From Beroe ovata (taxonomy: Eukaryota > Ctenophora > Nuda > Beroida > Beroidae), in assembly GCA_946803715.1 (NCBI GenBank), contig CAMPET010000043.1, positions 167,446 to 231,445 on the forward strand: a DNA stretch of 64,000 nt, in the 5' to 3' direction. The position numbers and the translations under genes were made by a program. The stretch's first letter is position 1; every line of letters begins with the position of its first letter. Positions 39,116 through 48,828 of the stretch are shown here, piece by piece. Below the pieces are notes generated by a model, which made no database searches, was not told the origin of the DNA, and was given only the letters and a program-made list of their open reading frames with translations.

Positions 39116-40251
39116 ATGAGTGCTCTAGGTTTCAAGTCCCTGGTTGCCATGGGAGCTGGTGTAATGGTCGGAATCCTGGCTGTGAGTAACTGTACAGTGT
39201 ACACTACAAATTTCACAGCCCACTACGTATTCCTATATTAACCCTTAAACGCCTTCGGCCCCCAACAACTCGGTTACCTAAGCATAGTACTCTGATTTAT
39301 ATCTGTCGATGACACCCGATGATGCAATGACACCACCCTCCTCCTCCAGACACACCGTATCTATGGTAACTACCCCCTACTTGGTATGGTCCTGGAAATA
39401 CCCCCTGACCTCGAGGGGGACCCTAGGGATGGGCAACCCGTCTTCAGGATTAAATCACGTGCTGAGATATGTGCCCATGTGAGTGTCATCACCAACCCCA
39501 GAAATCGCGCTGAAAAGAAGAATAGTTTCATTGCAATTTTTCAGTTGATGGAAATGAGTTGACCTTTCAAGAACTTAAGTTTAAGGGCATTATTGATTTT
39601 CAAGCATAATTCAGCAAAATATTCAAGTAAAACGATGATACTTCTCAGGTTGAAAAGTACAATAAACGAGAAATCGATGTCCCCACAAAAAGTAGAGATG
39701 AATACCTCACGGACATCAAAGTTTGGGCAGATAACGTTGACAGGAATAATGATCGGAAGACTGCCGAAGTTTGGGCTAAGATAGAGACATACGGATTGGG
39801 GGTAACTCTACTACACAGAATGGGATTCAAACACCTCGATGATGTGAAATATGACACAACCGAGGGGTTCAGAGAGATCAGTTCTGAGAGGAGTGGCGCT
39901 AGTTTTGGAACAGTGGTACCGTTTACTACCCCGATAAGTTCACCTTCCAACGTGCAGTCACGTGACTCTGAACAGTCACGTGATTCTGAACAGTCACGTG
40001 ACTCTGAACAGTCACGTGATTCTGAACAGTCACGTGATTCTGAACAGTCGCGTGATTCTGAACAGTCACGTGACTCTGAACAGTCACGTGACCAGCACAC
40101 AGAGTCTGATACTCGATCGTCTAAGGAGGGATCCACCACAAAATCTGTGGTGAACATTAGTGACATTCATCATCAGGAAGATAGAACTGTGGAGAGTGTG
40201 AAGTGCATGGACAGCTCCTCGAGGTCCGGGGAAAGTGATGCTGGTGACTGA
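39116..40251 (+). CDS. Unknown gene X, single-pass membrane protein with SRDSEQ repeat tail, copy 1
   Basis: Three in-phase exons, 39116-39181, 39350-39478 and 39649-40251, give about 265 residues. The N-terminus MSALGFKSLVAMGAGVMVGILA is a likely membrane anchor or organelle signal. A conserved-looking globular part follows (RIYGNYPLLGMVLEIPPDLEG, EVWAKIETYGLGVTLLHRMGF). The C-terminal third is low complexity with SRDSEQ repeats and a Ser-rich tail. I do not recognise the family. It lies between REP and TRAPPC2L, both vesicle-trafficking genes, with 389 and 206 bases between coding regions, so a shared transcript is possible. The second copy (51366-52615) keeps all splice sites and the reading frame. 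Confidence 0.6.
39955..40098 (+). repeat. 18-bp coding repeat (SRDSEQ) containing TCACGTGA, 8 units
   Basis: CAGTCACGTGATTCTGAA is repeated eight times within exon 3 of gene X; seven units keep the palindrome TCACGTGA. Units differ mainly at GAC/GAT. The other copy has 13 units, so the array is length-variable. Confidence 0.9.
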
Positions 40252-40457
40252 GTCCTCCACGTCTCCTCTAGTTTGTAAAGCACCTGCTATCGGTTCAGAT
40301 GTAACCATAATGAAGACCAATCTTGATGATCATGAATATTATCCAATTGTGCGAAATTTTCATCCGATTTGTAATTACTCCTCACTCCAATTATACTCTT
40401 CAGTTGATCGTATTAACAACATTTTTCTCCATCTCTTGGACGAATCCCCCCTCTAGA

Positions 40458-41343
40458 ATGGCCGTTTGTATTGCTGTCCTAACCAAGGACAACTGTCCAC
40501 TCTACCTTGTGTGTGACAAGAAGGAGGAATCTCTCAAAATGAACTTCCTCGTTCACACCTCTATTGATGTTATTGAGGAGAAGTTGAACTCGACAAAAGC
40601 TGCCAACGACCCTAGGTAAGCCGGAGAGAGGAGATCAGCCTGGTTTACATTGTCGATCACTGATCTGCATGCTTTCACTAAGATTTCTGCAGAGATCAGT
40701 ATTACACGCCATCAAATTGCGGTATTCCAGCCATCTCACTACATTGAACTACGGCACTTGGCTCCATTTTCACCTCACCTCACCTAACACACGTTCACTC
40801 AAACTCATTTTGTAGCCTCACTCTGACCCTCTCCCATAGGGACGTGTATCTAGGACAGCTGTATCCAAACGAGGATTACAGGATATTCGGATATGTTACA
40901 AATACCAAGATAAAATTCGTGGTACTGGAGGCAGTGAGTCACCCTATCAAGGTTTGTCCAACAACTATGTTCGTAATAGTAGTTAATAAGGGATTCTGGA
41001 ATAACCCATGTATTTCACCATTACATTTGTACATTAGACAGTGCCACATTGTTGTTCGAGTCAATGACCACTAATTACCAGTCGCGTTTTTCCCCGTACG
41101 CCGTCAACGTACCCTGAGAGCCCCTAAATGCACTCTATGAGAGTATAAGGACCCGATTATATACATCTATTTTCTTCGTCCCAGGATGGCGAGATAAGAG
41201 ACTTGTTCAGTCGTATACACAGTGCGTACATAGCGCTGGTGTGTAACCCGTTCTACAACCCTGGGGAACCAATCACAAGTGTTCCCTTCACCAAGACGAT
41301 GACCTCACTGTTACGGGGGAGGTACCTTGCTGCTGGGTCATGA
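40458..41343 (+). CDS. TRAPPC2L: TRAPPC2L (TRAPP tethering complex subunit), copy 1
   Basis: Exons 40458-40615, 40840-40951 and 41185-41343 join to 142 residues (human 140). The start [52 protein letters not shown] and [11 protein letters not shown] match TRAPPC2L of the sedlin/longin-like fold. The protein is a core subunit of TRAPP complexes, which act as Rab exchange factors at the ER-Golgi. The start is one base after CCCTCTAG with a pyrimidine-rich stretch before it, 206 bases after the stop of gene X. The end [11 protein letters not shown] is longer than usual and its stop is in the X-box-rich sequence that follows. Confidence 0.95.
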
Positions 41344-41378
41344 TGTCATCATGGCAACACTGTGGTCATTTTAACATT

Positions 41379-41426
41379 GTTACCATGGTAACACTGTGGT
41401 CATGTTAACATTGTTACCATGGTAAC
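41379..41426. promoter_or_regulatory. X-box palindromes just downstream of TRAPPC2L copy 1
   Basis: GTTACCATGGTAAC occurs at 41379-41392 and 41413-41426, with degenerate half-sites around both. The surrounding 30-base units (ACTGTGGTCATGTTAACATT) are themselves repeated, so the motif is embedded in a local tandem repeat. Confidence 0.6.
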
Positions 41427-41472
41427 GCTGTTACCATGACCACACTGTTACGGGGGAGGTACCAGACTACTG

Positions 41473-41579
41473 NNNNNNNNNNNNNNNNNNNNNNNNNNNN
41501 NNNNNNNNNNNNNNNNNNNNNNNNNNNNNNNNNNNNNNNNNNNNNNNNNNNNNNNNNNNNNNNNNNNNNNNNNNNNNNN
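41473..41579. other. Assembly gap of 107 N
   Basis: A run of N that separates the true continuation of copy 1 from an unrelated 558-base piece. Confidence 0.95.
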
Positions 41580-42137
41580 GTTTTTTTCGATTTTCAAACG
41601 GAAAATGCAGAAATTTCTGAGAAAACTCTCATCAGCGCTAGATCGGGGCTGGGTTTTGGGGATTTTTGCCTATTAAGAGGACAAATTTCGTTGTTTTCTG
41701 AGTCAATTATATGGATTATGTTAGAATTAATCAAGTTGAATCGTTTTTTCATACTTAAGATCATTAATATACCTTCAGAGGTCGTTTTTTCTTCAAAAAA
41801 TGCATTGCGGCTGGCCAGGTTTTTGTCAAATTTAAGCTCATGAGAGCAGTTTTCCTCAAAATTATCTAAAAACCCCCAAAAAACCCCAAGAAGGTCTATA
41901 TAGCATTTTTTAGAGGAAAGTCTAAGCTTTATGATGGTAACAAGGTTATGTGCGTCATCAGCCGTAAAATTTACTATTTTTGGTAGAAAAACCCAAAAAA
42001 ATGCGAAAAAATAGGACCTAATTCTAAAAAATTCCAAAAAATTTTTGGAATGAGCTAGGAAGGAATGGTTTTTTGCATTTTGTAGGGCAGAGATTGATGT
42101 TTCGTAATGACATCTCTCAAAAAGTAACTAAGTTAAG
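41580..42137. other. Orphan AT-rich segment between a gap and an N seam
   Basis: 558 bases with no counterpart in the second copy of the locus, rich in A/T runs. A 147-codon minus-strand open frame (42037-41594) shows no recognisable domain and is Phe/Asn/Lys-rich as expected of AT-rich non-coding DNA. It is probably a misplaced contig end or a dispersed repeat. Confidence 0.5.
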
Positions 42138-42138
42138 N

Positions 42139-43637
42139 CAAGTGTTCCCTTCACCAAGACGATGACCTCACTGTTACGGGGGAGGTACCTTGCTGCTGGG
42201 TCATGATGTCATCATGGCAACAATGTGGTCATGTTAACATTGTTACCATGGTAACGCTGTGGTTATGTTAACATTATTACCATCGTAACGCTGTTACCAT
42301 GACCACACTGTTACGGGGGAGGTACCAGACTACTGGGTCATGATGATACGCCTACTCCGAGGGGGTTACGACACATTTGCCATGGTAACGCTGAAAACAT
42401 TGTTACCATGGTAATGTTACGTGGGCGGTACCTTGCTGCTGGGTCATGCAATACCGTTACTCCAGGGGACGGGGTTTAGTAGTCTGATGGTTGAGGGTGA
42501 GGACTGAGGTTCTTGACATACTAACGCGATGTAGCATCTTTCTACAGTAACTTTTGAGTTTTTAGACATAGCATCGAGATAGTGATTGGGTAATGAGTTG
42601 ATAGTACAGGTACCTAATTTAGATGATTAATTCTGTGCTTCAACTTTTTAAATTTTCATTCTTATTGTTCTGATTGATTGATATAAAGCTGAGCTGCCTA
42701 CCTTTTAAGTTTCTGACGATCATTTCAAATTTCAACTATTATAGAAATAGAAGTAAATTATAGAATTAAAAGTAATCTGTTCCCAAAATCTCATTTCTAT
42801 AACCCACCATCCCTCATAGCATCATGGTCGCTGAATGATGTCTCCCTCCCTTCATCGCATACTCTCTTCACCTGGGCTGAGTATATCTCTAAGTCGGAGT
42901 GTAATCTGTCCTCCCACCTCCACATGCAACCAGCGTAACGTGACGTCACCCAGACACGTGACGTCAACCGCAGGTGGTCACGTGATGCGGTCCCAATTAG
43001 TTATCAGCCGGCAGCTCTCAGACCAGGCAGACCGATCGAGAGGCGAGTGTATAATACAGGGGAATACAACATTATGATGTGTGATCAGTGAGTGTGGCTC
43101 AACAATGAGTGATGAGTCACTCTCAGTCTCACTGTTGAAGTGTGCGGGTGAGGGATCACACTCACTCACGCATGAGTGATTGAGATTGATACCTCACTCG
43201 CATCCTTCTAGTTTTCAGCTGACATTCTCAGCATTTGAGGTCGCATCATCAGTAATTCTCAACCTAGTTTTTGCTCTGAGTGACATAAACTCATCATCAG
43301 ATAACGGTATCCGACACCTGAAGCCGAGACATTACTACGAAAATCAGAAGAAGCTGTTCAACAATCCCCAGTTTTTCGACACCCCTGTCCTCATGATACA
43401 CTGCCAGTGGACTGACTTTGCAGTGTCCCTCCATGAACCAGACAAGTGAGTTGTAATCACTTAACATTGGTGTCAACATTGTCATGTCATGACATTGACG
43501 CCGGTCAGCTGTCTCTGCGAAACATGCCTCACTTTCTCCATGGATACTTCTATCCTCTCCGGAAATATCTGTCTCGAATATGTCTCGAATTGTACATTTT
43601 CAATATTCTGTATAATGTTTTCCTCCAGGTTGGATGA
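42139..43637. repeat. 1.5 kb segment repeated apparently without change at 53724-55222
   Basis: By eye I find no difference between these two stretches, although the genes on either side differ by a few percent between copies. It begins in the last TRAPPC2L exon (42139) directly after an N seam. It carries X-boxes at 42242-42255, 42377-42389 and 42402-42415, then about 400 bases of AT-rich sequence without a gene, and the first part of gene Y. Confidence 0.75.
42941..42985. promoter_or_regulatory. CRE and E-box cluster upstream of gene Y
   Basis: TGACGTCA (42941-42948), CACGTGACGTCA (42955-42966) and TCACGTGA (42978-42985) lie within 45 bases. These match the ATF/CREB and bHLH-ZIP (USF/MITF type) core sites. 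The matching place in the second haplotype (55324-55380) has more copies. Confidence 0.5.
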
Positions 43638-44027
43638 ACTGGACTGTTTCTGGTCTTGTTTCCCGTCTGATCTGCAGATTTACGGGTCACACCAGCGTAA
43701 AGAGAGTGAGTATGAACTGTAGACAGCAATTGCTTTCAATTCCAATATTTTCCACAATTTCTCCTGTGCAGCATATTCTGATCATCCCTCCCCTATTTCG
43801 AGTCATCGACCCAACTCAAATTCAACCACACGTTCATTGTGATCGATATGCTCCTCACTATTCTTATTTCCAGAGAAAACAATCCAGCTGATTATGGCTC
43901 GTGCTAGAGTAGCAATGAAGGAAAATGGCAGTAAAAACTGGAGGATCGTGTTTAAAGGTCACCAGAGGAAGTCATTGATCACGGCATTGGAATACTTCAA
44001 CAAGAAATGGGAATTCAACTTCCTCAG
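43212..44027 (+). CDS. Unknown gene Y, partial, copy 1
   Basis: Three exons join in phase: 43212-43445, 43629-43705 and 43874-44027. The encoded protein contains RHYYENQKKLFNNPQFFDTP, WTDFAVSLHEPDKLDELDCFW, KKTIQLIMARARVAMKE and ITALEYFNKKWEFNFLR. The two haplotypes agree from FALSDINSSSDNG onward but differ by frame-disturbing indels before it, so the first exon may start later than 43212. Exon 3 ends with an open GT donor, so more exons should follow, yet none is recognisable before the receptor gene. I do not recognise the family; the basic, Lys/Arg-rich second half suggests an intracellular protein. Confidence 0.5.
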
Positions 44028-45257
44028 GTGAATTTTATTGTAACCAAGTAAATTTTTCATGGTTGTCTCAAGAGAGTCAGAGTAACTCCTGCCCCCCTCT
44101 ACTTGAGGATGATGAAGTATCTTGCAAGTTATTGCTCCATTATTTTCTTACCTGTTTTGTGAAACTGAAAATCTCCGCAAAATTAATCCATAAATACGAC
44201 TCACTGTGGATTGAATGTTTTGATGCTTTCTTCTCCTTTACTAAGTTGACTGATTGAAAGATAACTCATTTTGTTCCTAAAAGATCCCAGAACGCTGCAG
44301 GAGTTATTTAAAGAATCTCACACAATACACAGATTAAATAATTTCTCTGATAGTGTGACTTTTGTTCGCAAAAGCATAGTTCTATAGCTATATAGTATAT
44401 ATAACTAGTTAGTAGTTACCCTGGTACTCGAATTTTGCCTCACCTGCGACACTATTTAATAAATAATATGAATCGAAAATCTGAAAATGCTGGGTCACCC
44501 GATTTTTTTTCTTGAATCATGCCAAAAATTTCGGATTTCCATATCCTTTTGCGAGCTGGAAGTGACACCTGATAAGTGGTTCTGCACCGCACCATCACGC
44601 CCAAAACATGGTTATTATTCTACGCTCCAAAGAGCGATGTTCCAGCTATATAGTGGGAATCCTTGCACCCTCCTCAATTCTCGAAGATATAAAAAGCTCC
44701 TTTTTATTTATATTAGAAGGGTTTTGCTTCGATTCCAGCAGCTGTACATCGTTTAGAGCGAGATCCTGCTCAAGTACTGAATAGGGGAGAAACTCAGGAA
44801 AGTTTTCACATTGGCCTATCGGATTCATTAATCTTTTAAACCTCAGACTCATACTTTGTGAAAGAAAAGTTAGAAAAAAATTCCTTCTGGTCATGTTTCA
44901 TTTCTGATGAAATCGCCCACTTTCAGCTCGTGACTCAACCAGAGAAATGCACTCGGACCTGTGGTCTTCATGCATTATTTTTTATAGAGAATTCTATTAT
45001 TACGGTTTTATAATAAAGCTCATTATACTTAAATTTGGTTTCCATTCGGTCTGGAACGCGTACATTTTCAGTATTCATTGCATTAGGTAATATTCATTAC
45101 ATTTGGTAGAGAGTACGCATTCTCGTGTTTTTGAAATTGCATGCTCCGCTATATATGAGGTATAAAATTAGAATTTTTGAGCAACTGGAAGTCAGACGTA
45201 AAGTCCATCTACGCTGCAAATTTCGTCGCTAAACTCAAATCACGACCGGAGTGTGCT
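44028..45257. other. Intergenic region upstream of receptor copy 1
   Basis: No gene recognised. From about 44500 the sequence matches 57073 onward in the other copy almost exactly; from 44028 to 44165 it matches 56557-56690; between them (44166-44500) the copies are unrelated. A minus-strand frame at 44894-44646 is kept in the other copy but this follows from near-identity and is not evidence for coding. Confidence 0.55.
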
Positions 45258-47183
45258 ATGATTTACACAATCATATTAATCAGCACTCTGTTACTGGAAA
45301 TTCGAAATACTACTTCAGGTGAGTTCAGCTGTTCTAAGATCTGAGAATCAAACACTTTTCCTTTTCGAGAACAATCAATTCCTGGTGGCTGAAATTTCTG
45401 ATGGCTGAAATTTTCAGATAATGTTGATTGTCAACTGACGGAGTATGGAGGCTTCATGAAGAGAGTTTGTACACATAGAAACGGAAAAATATTCTTCCAG
45501 TGCTTCAATCACGATACATACTATGAAGCCTTCTACATGGAGAGCATCTGTCCCGGAGACGAACATTTCTACCAGTTATGTGGCCTGTCTGATTATATTA
45601 CTGCATATCGGGGAGAATCCAAGAAAAATGTACTTGGAACATTATGTGGCGATTTTCTCTGCAAGACGAATGATGAAGGAGTGCTTCACGGTGCGTATCA
45701 TTTCTCTGAACTAAGATGCAATGGGATGTATGACTGTGTGAACACGGGCCTAGATGAGGAAGGCTGTGATCATGCTGACGGCAAGGATTACAAATTCTTA
45801 TCAAATGGTGACAAATTTGAATCGGATCTCTTTTGTAATGACATGTGTGATGCTCCTGAATGTGAAGATGAAGCCAAGTGCAATGGGTTCCGCTACGGGT
45901 TACATTGCAAGGGAATTTGGACTTGGTATTTCTATGGAGTTATGGCTTATATTAACCCAAGGTTGATGTGCGTTGGCTCGGCACAATGTATAGACAAAGA
46001 GGATGAGATATCAAGCTGTGGAGCGGACCAGGGTGATGAGCTTTGTCACAGGGAGAACTTCGAATACTCGCGGTACATCAGCTTGAAACCTTCCATGAGG
46101 TGCTCCGTCCCCCCTGACACTGGAGGCGCTATCTGTGACAATTTCATAGATCAGACTAACTGTAGTGACGTGGAGAGAGTCGCTTTCTCCTGTTCAGTTA
46201 GAGGCTACCAGACAACCATATCGAGATACATTGTCTGTAGGGATGGTGGTTCTGATTACCTGTGTGATGATAATTTGGAGAACTGGTGTGAATCAGTGAC
46301 ACCAGGATGCTTCATCCATAAGCACAGGATTTGTGATCACAACCCTGACTGTGCCGACCAGAGTGACGAGGTGAATGAAATGTGTTCACAAGCCACTGTA
46401 AAAACCTGCAGACGACGAGGAAAACCGGGGACATATCTACCGATACCGGTTTCTTGGCTCATGGATGATTTTATCGACTGTTTGGACGGTGAGGATGAGA
46501 ATAGCACACTTTGGGTAACCTGTGGATCGGGGATTGCGAAGAGGTTTGTGCCAGAAACCGAAGATCACCTTTGCCGTGATGTGTTTCTGTGTCACGATGG
46601 TTATGTTGAGTCGACATTCCTGTGTGATGGGATTGAAAGTTGTGGGAATGAAAATCCTGTGTGCTCTGTGTCGAGGAGTTTTCCAGATATCTATACCAGT
46701 CTACAGGTATCTGAACTTCAGGGAGATGTAAGACGTTACAGCATGTTTTTCTGTGCCAAAGGATTGTCAAGCATAGTTCACCTCGAAAATGTTATGTGCA
46801 TAGAACAATCTTTCCGGTACCCAAAGCACACTGTTCTTGGATTAAACGACAGAAAGTTGGTCTTTCCACTAGGAGCGCGATCATGTGATCATCTGTTTGG
46901 AGAAAACTATGTTTTTATGAGCTGCAACAGCTACCTGCACTTGTGTGAGAATTCGATATGCCCTCTCAATGACGAATTTCCTCACCACGATTCGTGTTCT
47001 TCCGATCTTCAGCAAAGAATAAAGACTTATGCTAGTGGCAAAAATCCCTACATAACCTTTCTTATGAGGAAGGATCACGGATTGTATGGGAATGAGAATT
47101 TTGTTTGTGATCACAAAACGAAATGCGTTGCCTTTTCGAAAGTCTGTGATCTCATTCTTGACTGTAATGATGGCACAGACGAA
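45258..47183 (+). pseudogene. LDLa-repeat 7TM receptor, copy 1, cut at an N seam before the 7TM domain
   Basis: Signal-peptide exon 45258-45318 and the start of the large exon at 45418 match copy 2. The frame is open to 47183 and then meets the N at 47184, beyond which the sequence is a piece of gene Y. About 590 residues of the Cys-rich ectodomain remain; the last LDLa repeats and all membrane segments are missing. The break coincides with an assembly seam, so this is probably an incomplete haplotype contig and not a real pseudogene. It differs from copy 2 by roughly 28 residues, nearly all after position 230 of the frame. Confidence 0.7.
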
Positions 47184-47184
47184 N

Positions 47185-47432
47185 CAGTGGACTGACTTTG
47201 CAGTGTCCCTCCATGAACCAGACAAGTTAGTTATAATCACAAGGGTGTCAACATTGTCATGTCAAATTATTGTCGCCGGCCAGCTGTCTCTGCGAACATG
47301 CCTCAGTGTCTCCATGGATACTTCAATCCTCTCCGGAAATATCTGTCTCGAATATGTCTCGAATTGTACATTTTCAATATTCTGTATAATGTTTTCCTCC
47401 AGGTTGGATGAACTGGACTGTTTCTGGTCTTG
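47185..47432 (+). pseudogene. Fragment of gene Y (exons 1-2 region) between two N seams
   Basis: Matches about 43407-43653 but with its own differences (GTTAGT instead of GTGAGT at the donor, and CACAAGGGTGTC in the intron). It represents the second sequence variant of this part of gene Y and has been placed out of order. Confidence 0.75.
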
Positions 47433-47433
47433 N

Positions 47434-48349
47434 GTGTCTATAATATCCATAGTCCATGAAGTAGTGGTGTCAACATATCTGGGTGTCAATATACTATAAT
47501 TGGTGTCAATAAACTAATGGTGTCAATATATCATTGGTGCCAATGTACTATTGGTGTCAATATACTATTGGTGTCAATGTAATATTTGTGTCAATGTACG
47601 GTTAGCAACTGTTGAATGTTGACTGATGATGACGTTGTTAACTTTCAACTGTGTTTTTGCAGGCAAAACTGTTCTCCACGTTGATTCTAACCCGTTCTAT
47701 GGCGAGCAGTGGGCATCGTTCACTCTGACCGGTCTTGAGCGATCTGTCGATGAAATACCAGTATCAGACAGCTCCGGATCTCTCAACTATACTCATTTTC
47801 TCGAAAACCTGTCGTTCCAAACTGTTGTAACTGATGATCAACCAGACAGAGATCAAACCTCACCTAGTTCTAATCAACCGGAGCCCAATCAATCCGTCCA
47901 CTTAGAGCCTCTCTCACCTGATGAATCATTAACTCATGTTTCTCAAGAAGCACAGTCCGAAACTGCCAAAACCCCAGTAGAAATTGATCCAGTACCCGAA
48001 AAGCGCCGCTGGACCCTGGAGAAATTCAATAGGTCAAAACGGCGGGTAAACATCGACATCACCCCCAAAATGTGTTACAGTGACGGGCCGATGGTCCGCC
48101 TCCTGCGGGACTCAAACTGTTCCCGGTACCTGGAATTCCGGGCTGTAAACCGGAGTCTCCTCCCGTGGGATGGGGAGGTGATACAAGCACCTTGTAACCG
48201 TGAACAGGTGTTCAACTGCAAACAACTCCGGGTCCTGGAGAAGAGGATCATGATGAAGTTTGTCAGCTGGGCACTGGAGGTGGAGGAGGGAGGGGAGGAG
48301 TGGGCGGAGTGGGGGGAGAAGGGGGAGGAGGAGATGTACCGGCATTTCA
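47434..48349 (+). pseudogene. Fragment of REP (intron 1 end and half of exon 2), apparently identical to 36774-37689
   Basis: The exon part, 47674-48349, encodes the first 225 or so residues of REP exon 2 with no visible change from copy 1, and it stops at the N at 48350. Exon 1 and the C-terminal half are missing. It is a repeated placement of the same sequence and not a third gene. Confidence 0.8.
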
Positions 48350-48828
48350 NTCATAACGGGCAGTCTCACATTCACAGCATGATCTGACTGTGATATGCTG
48401 GGAATTAGAGACATAAGTCATGACGGGCAGTCTCACATTCACAGCATGATCTGACTGTGATATGCTGGGACTTAGAGACAACAACTTTCAGTGTGTAGAT
48501 AGGATTGTGACTTTGTGAGCAAAAACTACCGAGCGATGTTTTCATATGTGTCATCACTCACCAGTAACAATTGTGTCCTCACAAGGTCACAAGTAAGGGA
48601 TGACCACCAAGAATACTTTGACTGCTTTGATTGTACAAATTATTATCAACGCTCCAACGGACAGGACACGCGTTTTTTGATGTTTTTCGCAACTGATTTT
48701 GGTAATATGAATTTTCGAGACATTGCTAAAAATCCCTATCCGTCTCCTAAAACATGTATATTGCAAATAGATGTTGCCGAGAAATCATCTATTAATCCAT
48801 CCCTCTCCTCCCTCTCTATTACTAGCAC

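Noticed and set aside
39955-40098. Regularly repeated 18-bp units as a possible CRISPR array
   Set aside because: Units are contiguous with no unique spacers, lie in a coding exon and encode SRDSEQ; the genome is eukaryotic.
41594-42037. 147-codon minus-strand frame in the orphan segment
   Set aside because: AT-rich composition, no domain, and flanked by a gap and a seam.
42835-43077. 80-codon frame upstream of gene Y
   Set aside because: Covers the CRE/E-box cluster, has no recognisable domain, and the other haplotype (55224-55499) has indels that change it.
44646-44894. 82-codon minus-strand frame present in both copies of the locus
   Set aside because: The two copies are nearly identical in all bases, so retention of a frame carries no information; no domain is seen.
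47626-48387. A third Rab escort protein gene
   Set aside because: Sequence appears identical to part of copy 1, lacks exon 1 and the C-terminal half, and ends at an N; it is a repeated contig piece.
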